A stretch of DNA of 64,000 nt from Actinoplanes sp. TBRC 11911 (GTDB lineage: Bacteria; Actinomycetota; Actinomycetes; Mycobacteriales; Micromonosporaceae). Shown in pieces: positions 43,687-52,502 of this stretch. Location of the stretch: NCBI RefSeq assembly GCF_012933445.1, contig NZ_JABBNC010000033.1:55920-119919 (forward strand), given 5' to 3'. The translations under genes were made by a program, and so were the position numbers. The number at the start of each line of letters is the position of its first letter. Within the stretch, counting starts at the first letter, position 1. The notes under the pieces were generated by a model. It searched no databases. It saw only the letters and a program-made list of their open reading frames with translations, and was not told the DNA's origin.

Positions 43687-44170
43687 TCAGCTGAGCGGAA
43701 TAACGTTGACACCTGGCCATCGCTCCTGGCGAGCCGGGCACGGGATTCGCTGAGGCTGACGCGGGCGGGTTGCGACGCCAGATGCCGGCGAGCAGTCATC
43801 GAGGCCGTGCGGGGCGCATAGTTCGATGGTGTCGTCGTGGCTAAGGCGGGCGGCGACAGCGGTGCCGGTTTCCGGCCAACTCGCGACCACCTCAGTGATC
43901 GAGGTGAACGACTCGACCGGGTCGCCGCCGAAGCGGTGATGGACGGTGTGTATCGCAGCCTGATTGAGCGCATCCCAAGGCACGGCGGGAGTCCGGCGGG
44001 TGAGCTCGGCGGTCGCCTCCTCGTTGCGTTTCCCATCCAGGCGCGTGGGGTCCTAGAACGCCACGTCGATATTGCGTACGCCTGCGGAGTCGAAGCCATG
44101 TCCGTACGGCTGTCCCCACACCAGATCGCGCAGGGCGCCGGCGGCTGGTCAACGCGCACCAGCTCGCCCC
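43687..44170 (-). pseudogene. decayed nucleotidyltransferase family protein
   Basis: The minus strand reads LRDLVWGQPYGHGFDSAGVR, then NIDVAF, a TAG stop, then DPTRLDGKRNEEA, PWDALNQAAIHTVHHRFGG, WPETGTAVAARL and CAPHGLDD. This order matches the NTP_transf_6-type nucleotidyltransferases (RDIDVAYFDP ... PWD.NQA.VH ... WPETATAV.VRL). The internal stop and a frame change near the C-terminus show that it is broken. Confidence 0.6.
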
Positions 44171-44371
44171 GGCCGCCGGCGATCAGCACCATGCCTGCCG
44201 CCGCTGGCGATTTCGCCCTCGGCTTCCATTGGGCAGTGTCAAGTAGCAAACAGATCGGATTGATGGGTCGGTTCTTGTCGTACCTCTCTGTTTTGCTGTG
44301 CGCCGTCATTGTTTACCGGCCGGGGTTCGCATCACCTGTGCCGGCGCCGAGCTTTCCTACGAGGAGCGGGT

Positions 44372-46627
44372 GTGTGGGCGCATAGTGCGAACCTGTTGGG
44401 TACACGTCATCGGCTTGAGGATCATCTGCGTGGTATGGGCCGGTTGGCACAGTCGTTTGCTGAACCGTTCGGACTTGGTGACCTGGCCGAATGGACGGGT
44501 CTGGCCCATGACGGTGGTAAGGCGTGGTGCGATTGGCAGCAAAAGCTTCTCCTGGTCGAGCCTACGGGAGGTCGCGTTGGGCTCGACCACAAGTCGTTCG
44601 GGGTTCAGCTGGCTCGCAGGCACGGTCTGGAGCCTGCGGAGTGGGTGATCGCCGGTCACCACGGCGGATTGTCGTGTCAGAGCGAGCTTGATCGTCTCTT
44701 CGGAGACGACGAGGACGCCGAGGATCGGCTGCGGTGTGGGCCGTGGGCTGATGCTGAGCGGCGGCTGCGTCCCCTTGTTCCGGAGTTGTTCAGCGGTCTT
44801 CCATCGTTACCGCTGGAGTTTGCCGATGGAGCCGATGCGATGACGGCGGATTTCTTGATCCGTTTCTTGTTCTCGTGTCTCGTGGACGCCGATGTCCTCG
44901 ACACCCAGGCGCATCGAGATGCCACTGCGGCTCGCGTCGGCGCCGGCTTGGATGCGCCGTTGCTGTTGGACCGGTTTCTTACTCGCCGCGATGTATTCCT
45001 GTCGGAGAGGCCGAAAAAAGGCCCGATGGACGGTCGGCGTGCACGGCTGTTCGACGCGGCGATGGACGCTGCCGACAGCGGGAGCAGCATTTTCCGGTTG
45101 ACGGCCCCGACGGGAACGGCGAAGACGATCGCGGCAGCGGGGTTCGCGTTGCGGCATGCCGCAACGCGTGGTCTCCGCAGGGTGATTGTGGCGGTTCCGT
45201 TCATCACGATCACTGAGCAGAACGCGGCGGTGTATCGCCGGCTACTTGATCCCGAGGACCGTGCGGCGCAACCTGTGGTGCTGGAGCAGCACAGTCAGGT
45301 CGAGTTTGAGAGCGGCTCGGCGGCTCGGCACGCCTTGTGGTGGCGTGCCGCGGCCGAAAACTGGGATGCCCCTTTCGTGGTGACTACGACGGTGCAGTTG
45401 TTCGAGTCGCTGTTCGGGCGGACGGCGTCACGGATGCGGAAACTGCACCGGTTGGCGAACTCGGTGATCGTGCTGGACGAGGTGCAGGCTTTGCCGCATC
45501 GGCTACTCCCGCAGGTCGCGGATGCGATCCGGGTTCTGTCGCAGCGCTTCGGTGTGACGTTCGTGTTGTCGTCGGCAACCCAGCCGGAGCTTCAGCAGTT
45601 CGGCCCGTTCGCGAAGCTACCCGCGCCGCGCGAGATCATGCCGAACGCGGCGGCGTTTTTCTCGGAGTGCCGCCGGGTGGAGTTTCGTTGGTGGCCGGGG
45701 CGACGCCCCACCTTGGAGCAGGTGGTCACGGCGGCGGCCGCGAATCGCCAGGCACTGATGGTGGTCAACACCGTCAAGGACGCGCGGAGCGCTTTCCTGC
45801 TGGCCCGCAGCGTGGTGGGCCACGAGGTGTTGCACCTGTCGACGGGTATGTGCCCGGCCCACCGTCAGCGGGTGCTCGAGAGAGTCAAGGATCTGCTCGA
45901 CAACGAGAAGCCGCTGTTGTTGGTTAGTACGTCGTTGGTCGAGGCGGGCGTTGACCTTGATTTTCCTGTCGCGTTCCGTGCGGTCGCGCCGCCGGATTCG
46001 ATTGCTCAGGTCGCCGGGCGGTGCAATCGGGAGGGCCAGCTCGGTGATCTCGGGGGCCTGGTGGTCATCTTCGATCCTGTCGACGGGGGGATGCCACCGT
46101 CGTACCGAACGCAGATCGACAAGGCTGCTGTCTACTTCGGCCCGGACAAGGCCGATCCTGACAATGTTGAGGCTTTGGCTGCCTATTACCGGGATCTGTA
46201 TCGAACGCTGGGAGTGGAGAGGCGTGGCGGCGCAAGCGACACCATCCGGCGCAATCGGGCTCGCCGGGACTTCAAGGCCGTGGCCGACGGACCGCTTGTC
46301 AATGACGATTCCAATCGACGCGACCTGGAACGGGCGTTCCGGATGATCGTCGAGGACACGGTGCCGGTGGTGGTGCCGTACGCAGATCCGGCGGCTGCCG
46401 CCACGATCGCGGACTGTCTGGCCAGGTTGCGCGGCTCGCACCCGGATACGTCGGCGTTGCGCTCTCTGCAGCCGTACCTGACCACGATGCGTCGCAGGAC
46501 AGCGCAGCGTCCCGAGACCGCGCCTCTGCTGCGCGAGGTGGTAGGTGATCTGCGGGTGTGGGAAGGCCGATATGACGAAGGCTACGGCCTGGTGGTCGAG
46601 CCCACTGGGGACGATTTCATTGTATGA
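44372..46627 (+). CDS. cas3: CRISPR-associated helicase-nuclease Cas3 (type I-C)
   Basis: Degrades DNA bound by Cascade. From GTG 44372 (GAGGAG six bases upstream) it has 751 residues. The N-terminal HD nuclease has H4 (WAHS), H46-D47 (LAHDGGK) and H96-H97 (GHHGG). The SF2 helicase has Walker A PTGTAKT (246-252), DEVQ box (369-372), SSATQ and QVAGRCNREG. The Walker A carries Ala where Gly normally precedes the lysine (GTAKT, K251), which might affect ATP use. It is first in the operon, 336 bases ahead of cas5. Confidence 0.93.
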   Translation: MWAHSANLLGTRHRLEDHLRGMGRLAQSFAEPFGLGDLAEWTGLAHDGGKAWCDWQQKLLLVEPTGGRVGLDHKSFGVQLARRHGLEPAEWVIAGHHGGLSCQSELDRLFGDDEDAEDRLRCGPWADAERRLRPLVPELFSGLPSLPLEFADGADAMTADFLIRFLFSCLVDADVLDTQAHRDATAARVGAGLDAPLLLDRFLTRRDVFLSERPKKGPMDGRRARLFDAAMDAADSGSSIFRLTAPTGTAKTIAAAGFALRHAATRGLRRVIVAVPFITITEQNAAVYRRLLDPEDRAAQPVVLEQHSQVEFESGSAARHALWWRAAAENWDAPFVVTTTVQLFESLFGRTASRMRKLHRLANSVIVLDEVQALPHRLLPQVADAIRVLSQRFGVTFVLSSATQPELQQFGPFAKLPAPREIMPNAAAFFSECRRVEFRWWPGRRPTLEQVVTAAAANRQALMVVNTVKDARSAFLLARSVVGHEVLHLSTGMCPAHRQRVLERVKDLLDNEKPLLLVSTSLVEAGVDLDFPVAFRAVAPPDSIAQVAGRCNREGQLGDLGGLVVIFDPVDGGMPPSYRTQIDKAAVYFGPDKADPDNVEALAAYYRDLYRTLGVERRGGASDTIRRNRARRDFKAVADGPLVNDDSNRRDLERAFRMIVEDTVPVVVPYADPAAAATIADCLARLRGSHPDTSALRSLQPYLTTMRRRTAQRPETAPLLREVVGDLRVWEGRYDEGYGLVVEPTGDDFIV

Positions 46628-46963
46628 CCCGGTGAAGGTCATCAGGAACGTACATCCGGTGCGACCCTCATGCGACACAGAACCGCAGGATGATGCGAGG
46701 CCCTTCACAGAGGGACTTAGCGGGGTCGTCTTCGAGGACGCTCTGGGGATCTTAACTGTGTGGCATGACAGGCGGGTCCAACCCGCGGATTTCATGGGCG
46801 ATCGCCAGCGTTGCGGCTGACGCCGCGTCCTGGACGAGGCGGCCTCTTGCTGGCGGTCGCGTTCGGTGACTACCCCAACTGGAGGATTTCGCCCCTTTGA
46901 CTGGCAGCCTTACCAACCATCAAGACCCTCATTGGCCAGGGAAAGTGAAAGGAGAGAACCGGT
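46628..46963. other. gap between cas3 and cas5
   Basis: These 336 bases have no supported gene. They end in an AAAGGAGAG ribosome site for cas5. The length suggests that cas5-cas2 may have its own promoter here. No repeats or inverted structures stand out. Confidence 0.4.
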
Positions 46964-47629
46964 GTGAGTGCCCCACAGAGTCGTGCCCGGCCGCCCGTTG
47001 TCGTGCAGGTACGCGGCGACGCCGCGTTGTTCACCCGCCCGGAGCTGCGAGTAGAGCGTGTCAGCTATCCAGTGATGACGCCGACCGCTGCGGTGGGCGT
47101 GCTGGAGGCGATCTTCTGGAAACCAGAGTTTCGCTGGGTTCCGGTGCGGATCGAGGTTCTGCGCCCGGTCGAGCAATTTATGTTGCGTCGTAACGAGACC
47201 CATGACCTGCCCAGCCTCGCCGACGCCGTCGGGAAGGGCAAAAGGGTCGACACGGTCGCTAACCGTGATCAGCGCAGTGCGCTATGCCTGCGCGATGTGG
47301 AGTACCGCATCCACGCCCACATCGAGTTGGCAGTGCACGCGGACAAGCCGGAGGCCGCCTACCGGGATCAGTTCCGTCGCCGGGTGAACCGAGGCGCCTG
47401 CTATCAACGGCCGTTTCTTGGGGCGCGGGAGTTTCCCGCGGAGTTCTTCGCACCCGACCAGCGCGCACCGATCGCCGAGTCCATGGACCTGGGCGTCATG
47501 CTGCACCGCGTTCACTACGGGCCGCCGGCGCGATTCGACTTCTTTACCGCCCGGCTCGAACGCGGCGTGCTCCATGTTCCCGCGCAGGGCATCCCTGGCG
47601 CCGGAGATTTCGTTGCGGGAGTCGCCTGA
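46964..47629 (+). CDS. cas5c: type I-C Cas5 (Cas5c/Cas5d), pre-crRNA processing and Cascade subunit
   Basis: A 221-residue RAMP protein with the Cas5 N-terminal block VQVRGDAALFTRPELRVERV, then SYPVMTPTAAVGVLEAIFWK, highly typical of type I-C. In I-C this protein replaces Cas6: it cuts the repeat hairpin and stays bound to the crRNA 5' handle. GTG start with a strong ribosome site. The TGA overlaps the cas8c ATG by one base. Confidence 0.92.
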   Translation: MSAPQSRARPPVVVQVRGDAALFTRPELRVERVSYPVMTPTAAVGVLEAIFWKPEFRWVPVRIEVLRPVEQFMLRRNETHDLPSLADAVGKGKRVDTVANRDQRSALCLRDVEYRIHAHIELAVHADKPEAAYRDQFRRRVNRGACYQRPFLGAREFPAEFFAPDQRAPIAESMDLGVMLHRVHYGPPARFDFFTARLERGVLHVPAQGIPGAGDFVAGVA

Positions 47630-49503
47630 TGCTGCATCAACTCGTCACGTTCCGACAAGCCAGGGAGGATCAGGACGCCGAGGTCCGCCCGTACAGCCGC
47701 AACCGGGTCGTGCGATGGGAACTGAACATCGACAGCAACACCGGCCAGTCCTACCTGGTAGATCTCGTTGACGTCTCCCAGCAGTCCACGAGGTTCGGCC
47801 GAGAGACGCTGGTACCCAATAGCGGGCGCACCTCCGGGCTCGCGCCGAGCCTCGGCGCCGACGACCTGCAGTACGTGCTCGGCTGGGCGGACGAAAAGTC
47901 GAAACCGGCTCGGGTAGCGGCCGCTCACACCGCATTCGTGCAGCTGTGCCGATGCTGGCGTGACAGCTACCCTGACGAACCTGCCGCACAGGCTGTCACA
48001 GCGTTCTATGAATCTGGCACCAGACCACAGCCGCCCACCGAGAGCAAGTGGACCTCGAAAGATCTCATGATCATCGTGGTGGATGGCCTACAAGTCACCG
48101 ACTGTGACTCCCTTTGGTCGACGTGGGCGACGGTCGTGCAGCAACGCAAGACCGGGACCGCGGCCTCGGGCGCCGGCCGGCGCGGCGTATGCCTGATCTG
48201 TGGGCAGGTTGGCACCTTGCTCGATCGCATGCCGCAGGCATTGCCCAAGGCATTGGTCCCGGGCGCGGAGCAGGAAATCGCGCTAGTGTCGGCCAACCGG
48301 CGTATCCACACGTTTGACTTCACCGAAGGTCTGTCGAACTCGCCGATCTGCGTCGGCTGCGGTCAAGCCGCCGTCGCGAACCTGCACACCATCTTGTCTG
48401 ACGACAAATATACGTTCAGCTATGCGAAGCAGCGAACTCGGCTGGCCTGGTGGGTGACCGACGGTGGTGACAGCCAGACGATCGCTCTACTGGACAGACG
48501 GCCTGACGCCATCAGGGAATACCTGCGCTCGCTCACCGAGGGCCGTAAACACCGCCGGCCAGGACCACACCAGTTCTGCTCGATGACGATCTCCGGCAAC
48601 GTGGCCAGGCTGGTAGTGCACCACTGGCTGCAGATGCCGTTGGCCGAGGCCGAAGACCACGTCGACGATTGGTTCCGCGACCTGTGCATCGTCGGCCGCG
48701 GCCAACACGACCCGACGGGCTACCCGATTTGGCTTCTCGCCCTGTGCGCCGGGCAGTGGCAGACGGCAGACAACCCTCGCCAAGGCCGCTACATCCCGAT
48801 GGGGGACAAGGCAGCGGATCGTCCCGACGACATTGCCCACGCGCTGCTGCACACCGCACTGCACGGCGGGACGGTCGGCCCATACCTGCTCGCCCACGTC
48901 GTCCGGCGAGTGCGCACCGACCTGCACATCGACGGCCCTCGCGCGGCGCTTCTTCGGGTCGCATTGAACCGACACCCACACCGAACCGGAGAGGGACCCG
49001 ACGCCGTGCTCGACGAGAAAGAAGACAACCCCGCCTACCTGTACGGACGACTATTCGCCGTCCTCGAATCCCTGCAACTGCGCGCCTTCGGCCGCGACGA
49101 CATGCCCAACACCTCCTTCTTTCACCGCTACTTCGCCGGGGCGGTCGCCAATCCCCGCGTCGCCCTGGTCCAAGGCCTGCAGATGTATCCCGCCTGGCTC
49201 AAGAAACTCGACGCCGCAGCACGGCCGGACAGCAAAGACACTGCTGTGCTGACCCAGGCAGAGCGGGCCCGCCGCGCCGCAGCCCGCTTCCGCGCCCGGA
49301 TCCGCGAGCTGCAGGACCGCCTAGACCGGCCAGTGCAGCCCCTCGCCGACGCAGAGAGCCAGTCCTGGTTCGTCCTCGGCTACTTCCACCAGCAAGCCCA
49401 CGACATCCGCATGGCGCAGGCCGGCAAAGCCCCCGAAATCCCCACCGAAGCACTCACCACCGACACCGACGACCTCGCCAGCGAAGGGACCGCACAGCAA
49501 TGA
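47629..49503 (+). CDS. cas8c: type I-C Cascade large subunit Cas8c (Csd1)
   Basis: A 624-residue large subunit for PAM recognition and Cas3 recruitment. The N-terminus has SYLVDLVDVSQQSTRFG and the middle region two CxxC pairs (C188/C191 and C241/C244), a zinc-finger-like feature of Csd1 proteins. The family motif LALCAGQWQTADNPRQGRY and a helical C-terminus (about 520-610) follow. The final helical part may also yield a small Cas11c subunit by internal initiation, as known in other I-C systems; no clear internal start was established. Overlaps both neighbours. Confidence 0.92.
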   Translation: MLHQLVTFRQAREDQDAEVRPYSRNRVVRWELNIDSNTGQSYLVDLVDVSQQSTRFGRETLVPNSGRTSGLAPSLGADDLQYVLGWADEKSKPARVAAAHTAFVQLCRCWRDSYPDEPAAQAVTAFYESGTRPQPPTESKWTSKDLMIIVVDGLQVTDCDSLWSTWATVVQQRKTGTAASGAGRRGVCLICGQVGTLLDRMPQALPKALVPGAEQEIALVSANRRIHTFDFTEGLSNSPICVGCGQAAVANLHTILSDDKYTFSYAKQRTRLAWWVTDGGDSQTIALLDRRPDAIREYLRSLTEGRKHRRPGPHQFCSMTISGNVARLVVHHWLQMPLAEAEDHVDDWFRDLCIVGRGQHDPTGYPIWLLALCAGQWQTADNPRQGRYIPMGDKAADRPDDIAHALLHTALHGGTVGPYLLAHVVRRVRTDLHIDGPRAALLRVALNRHPHRTGEGPDAVLDEKEDNPAYLYGRLFAVLESLQLRAFGRDDMPNTSFFHRYFAGAVANPRVALVQGLQMYPAWLKKLDAAARPDSKDTAVLTQAERARRAAARFRARIRELQDRLDRPVQPLADAESQSWFVLGYFHQQAHDIRMAQAGKAPEIPTEALTTDTDDLASEGTAQQ

Positions 49504-50396
49504 AACCCGAAACCACCAACCCGGACGTACGCCACGACGGCGTCATCTTCTTCGACGTAACCGACGGCAATCCCAACGGCGACCCCGACGGCGGAAACAG
49601 ACCCCGCGTCGACGAAGCCACCGGCCACGGGCTGGTCACCGACGTCGCCATCAAACGCAAGATCCGCGACAGCATCGGCTTGACCGCCGAGAACCTCGGC
49701 CACGACCCCAACCGCTACCAAATCTTCGTCGAGGCCGGCCACGCCCTCAACACCCGCACCGCCGAGTCCTACAAAGCCACCGACATCACCCTGGGCACGA
49801 AGAAAATCAGCGCAGAACAGGCCGAAGCAGCCCGCGGGTGGCTGTGCCACCGCTACGTCGACGTACGCCTGTTCGGTGCCGTCTTGTCTACTGGCGAGAC
49901 CAAAGCCCTCGGCCAAATCCGCGGCCCCCTGCAATTCGGCATGGCCAGGTCCCTCGACCCCGTCCTACCCGTCGCCCACGCCATCACCCGGGTCACCCAA
50001 ACCCGGCAACAGGACATCGACAACGGCGAGAAAACAGAGATGGGCAGCAAATGGACCGTGCCCTACGGCCTTTACCGCGCTCAGTTCCACTACTCCGCCG
50101 CCCTCGCCCGCAAGACCGGCATCACCAGCGACGACCTCACCACCCTGTACCGCACCCTGCAATTCATGTTCGACCACGACCGCACCGCCACCCGTGGCAT
50201 CATGACCCTGCGCGGCCTGTATGTGTACAGCCACAGCGACGCCTTCGGTAACGCCCCCGCCCAGCCCCTCATCGACCGGCTCCGTATCGAACGCGTAACC
50301 GGCGTCGGCACCCCCCGCACCTTCACCGACTACAAAATCAACATCGACCAGAGCGACTTGCCCGCCGGCGTCACCTTCGACCCCGTGCACCAGTAG
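49500..50396 (+). CDS. cas7c: type I-C Cascade backbone Cas7 (Csd2)
   Basis: A 298-residue RAMP protein that polymerises along the crRNA. It opens GVIFFDVTDGNPNGDPDGGN, the hallmark of the Csd2/Csh2 group, with later GPLQFGMARSLDPV and TRGIMTLRGLYV. ATG 49500 overlaps the cas8c stop (ATGA), so subunits are translated together. Confidence 0.93.
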   Translation: MKPETTNPDVRHDGVIFFDVTDGNPNGDPDGGNRPRVDEATGHGLVTDVAIKRKIRDSIGLTAENLGHDPNRYQIFVEAGHALNTRTAESYKATDITLGTKKISAEQAEAARGWLCHRYVDVRLFGAVLSTGETKALGQIRGPLQFGMARSLDPVLPVAHAITRVTQTRQQDIDNGEKTEMGSKWTVPYGLYRAQFHYSAALARKTGITSDDLTTLYRTLQFMFDHDRTATRGIMTLRGLYVYSHSDAFGNAPAQPLIDRLRIERVTGVGTPRTFTDYKINIDQSDLPAGVTFDPVHQ

Positions 50397-50405
50397 GCAC
50401 GCCCG

Positions 50406-51056
50406 ATGACCTGGTGGCCCGACGGGGACGACAACGCCTCCCGCATCCCCATCTCCGCGCTGGAGCACTACGCGTACTGTCCCCGTCAGGCCGCGCTCAT
50501 CCATGTCGATGGTGTCTTCACCGACGACGTGAACACCGTCCGGGGCCATCTTGCCCACGAACGAGTAGACCGGCCCGGAATTCGGGCCACGGCCACGCCC
50601 GGCAGCCGCCAGCACTACGCCGTGCCCGTCTACAGCCGATCGCTGGGTCTGTACGGCCGCTGCGACGTCGTGGAAATCGGCCACGGCACCGCCGTGCCCG
50701 TCGAACACAAGATCGGCGCCTACCAGGCGGGCGGCCCGGCCGATCTACAAGCCGCGACGCAAGCGCTGTGCGTACGCGAAACGCTCGAGCTCGACGTCCC
50801 GTACGCGCAGGTCTTCACTCACGCCGACCGCCGCCGCCGCCACCGCCACCGCGTCGAGCTCACCGCCGAACTCATCGACACGATCACCCGTATCGTCGGC
50901 GAACTCCGCACGGTGCTGCTCGCCCCGCAGCTACCCGCCCCGGTGGCCGACCGTCGCTGCCGGCGCTGCTCACTGCTCGACGACTGCCTGCCCCAGGCTC
51001 TGCACGACCCCACCGACCTGTTCACGCCGCGACCTCTGGGAACCTGGAATGCCTGA
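50406..51056 (+). CDS. cas4: Cas4 iron-sulfur exonuclease
   Basis: RecB-like nuclease that trims prespacers and helps choose PAM-flanked spacers. The 216-residue protein has [4Fe-4S] ligands C25 (YAYCPRQ), C185, C188 and C194, and nuclease residues D87 (GRCDVVE), E100 and K102 (VEHKIG). It lies between cas7 and cas1 as usual in I-C. The stop overlaps the cas1 start by 8 bases. Confidence 0.92.
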   Translation: MTWWPDGDDNASRIPISALEHYAYCPRQAALIHVDGVFTDDVNTVRGHLAHERVDRPGIRATATPGSRQHYAVPVYSRSLGLYGRCDVVEIGHGTAVPVEHKIGAYQAGGPADLQAATQALCVRETLELDVPYAQVFTHADRRRRHRHRVELTAELIDTITRIVGELRTVLLAPQLPAPVADRRCRRCSLLDDCLPQALHDPTDLFTPRPLGTWNA

Positions 51057-52080
51057 GATCATCAAGAACACTCTGTACGTGATGACACCCGGCTCCAGCC
51101 TGCATCTAGACAACGACGCCGTGCGGGTCTACCACCCCGAAACCGGACCCAAACGGCTACCGCTGATCCGCATCGACCACGTGGTCGCATTCGGCGGAGT
51201 GAGCATCACCGACGACTTCCTCCACCGATGCGCCGCCGACCAGCGCACCGTCACCTGGCTGTCCGGCAACGGCCGGTTCCGTGCCCGGATAGTCGGCCCG
51301 CAAGCCGGCAATCCGCTGCTACGAGTAGCCCAACACGACGCCCTACGCGACCAGGACCGCCGCCTGGCAATCTGTCGCACCATCGTCGCCGGGAAACTGC
51401 AGAACACCCGCCAGCTGCTGCTCAAGGCCGCAGCCGACGCCTCCGGGACACGGCTGGAAACACTACGTAGCACCGCTACAGCGATCGCCGACGACGTGAT
51501 CAGCCTGCCCGCGACCAACAACATCAACGTCATCCTCGGCATCGAAGGCCAGGCCGCGAAACGCTACGTCGCCACCTGGCGGCACCTGATCGTCGAACAC
51601 GCCGACATCAGCGCACCCCGCCACCGGATCAGCCGGCCACCCACCGACCCTGTCAACGCCGCGCTGTCATTCGGATACGGCATGCTGCGCGTCGCAGTCC
51701 ACGGCGCCCTCGAACACGTCGGCCTCGACCCCTACATCGGCTACCCGCTTGGAATCCGGCCCGGTAAACCCGCACTAGCACTCGACCTCATGGAAGAAAT
51801 GCGCCACCTGCTCGTTGACCGGCTCGTCTTCACCGCCATCAACCGACGCCAACTACAACCCACACATTTCACCCAACACCCCGGCGGAGCACACGAACTC
51901 AACGAGGACGGAAGACGGGCCTTCCTCACCCTCTGGAGCGAAGGCCGCGCGCGCACCTGGCCTCACCGGCAACTCGGACGCGTTGTCGCCGCCTCGATAC
52001 TGCCGCTGATACAGGCCCGGCTACTCGCCCGCCACCTACGCGGCGACGCTACGACCTACACCCCCTGGAACCCCGCCTAA
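51049..52080 (+). CDS. cas1: CRISPR integrase Cas1
   Basis: Spacer integrase subunit. The 343-residue protein has metal-binding residues E166 (GIEGQAAKRY), H223 (LEHVGLDPYIG) and D246/E250 (ALDLMEEMR), all intact. Type I-C style N-terminal beta domain. The stop TAA shares its last base with the cas2 ATG. Confidence 0.95.
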   Translation: MPEIIKNTLYVMTPGSSLHLDNDAVRVYHPETGPKRLPLIRIDHVVAFGGVSITDDFLHRCAADQRTVTWLSGNGRFRARIVGPQAGNPLLRVAQHDALRDQDRRLAICRTIVAGKLQNTRQLLLKAAADASGTRLETLRSTATAIADDVISLPATNNINVILGIEGQAAKRYVATWRHLIVEHADISAPRHRISRPPTDPVNAALSFGYGMLRVAVHGALEHVGLDPYIGYPLGIRPGKPALALDLMEEMRHLLVDRLVFTAINRRQLQPTHFTQHPGGAHELNEDGRRAFLTLWSEGRARTWPHRQLGRVVAASILPLIQARLLARHLRGDATTYTPWNPA

Positions 52081-52370
52081 TGGAATACCTGCTCACCTAC
52101 GACGTCGACACCACCACCCCAGCCGGACAACGTCGGCTCCGACGCGTCGCGAAAATCTGCGAAGGCTACGGCATCCGAGTACAGAAATCCGTCTTCGAAG
52201 TAACCTGCACCGCAGCCCAACTACCCACACTGAAACAAAAGCTCATCGACGCCATCGACCACACCGTCGACGACATCCGCCTGTACCGACTTACCCAGGG
52301 CACCCTGCAAACCGTCGAACGGCTCGGACAAGCCAAACTTGCCCCCCACCACGGCGACCACATTCTTTGA
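52080..52370 (+). CDS. cas2: CRISPR adaptation protein Cas2
   Basis: A 96-residue ferredoxin-fold protein with the N-terminal LLTYDVDTTTPAGQRRLRRV and GIRVQKSVFEV, giving the Cas1-Cas2 adaptation complex. Length and motifs are standard. It is the last gene of the operon; the leader and array begin 130 bases downstream. Confidence 0.94.
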   Translation: MEYLLTYDVDTTTPAGQRRLRRVAKICEGYGIRVQKSVFEVTCTAAQLPTLKQKLIDAIDHTVDDIRLYRLTQGTLQTVERLGQAKLAPHHGDHIL

Positions 52371-52502
52371 TGATCAAGGAACCCCAAGCACGACCCGGAA
52401 TCGCGGGAGGTTCCTGCCCCACAATGGATGCAAAACGGTCATCAAATCTCCATGGCGGCGCACAGAAACCCCACCATGGCACGATGTTGCTGCTCGCGAA
52501 GC
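52371..52502 (+). promoter_or_regulatory. CRISPR leader
   Basis: The 132 bases between cas2 and the first repeat contain no gene and are locally richer in A/T than the array. Repeats are perfect at this end and degenerate at the far end, which places the leader and new-spacer side here. A promoter is expected but no clear -35/-10 pair was assigned. Confidence 0.7.

Noticed and set aside
43837..44385. A 182-residue + strand frame before cas3
   Set aside because: It lies opposite the recognisable nucleotidyltransferase remnant and runs into the cas3 start region out of frame.
46545..46820. A 91-residue + strand frame at the end of cas3 and the following gap
   Set aside because: The first third overlaps cas3 in another frame and the rest shows no motif or ribosome site.
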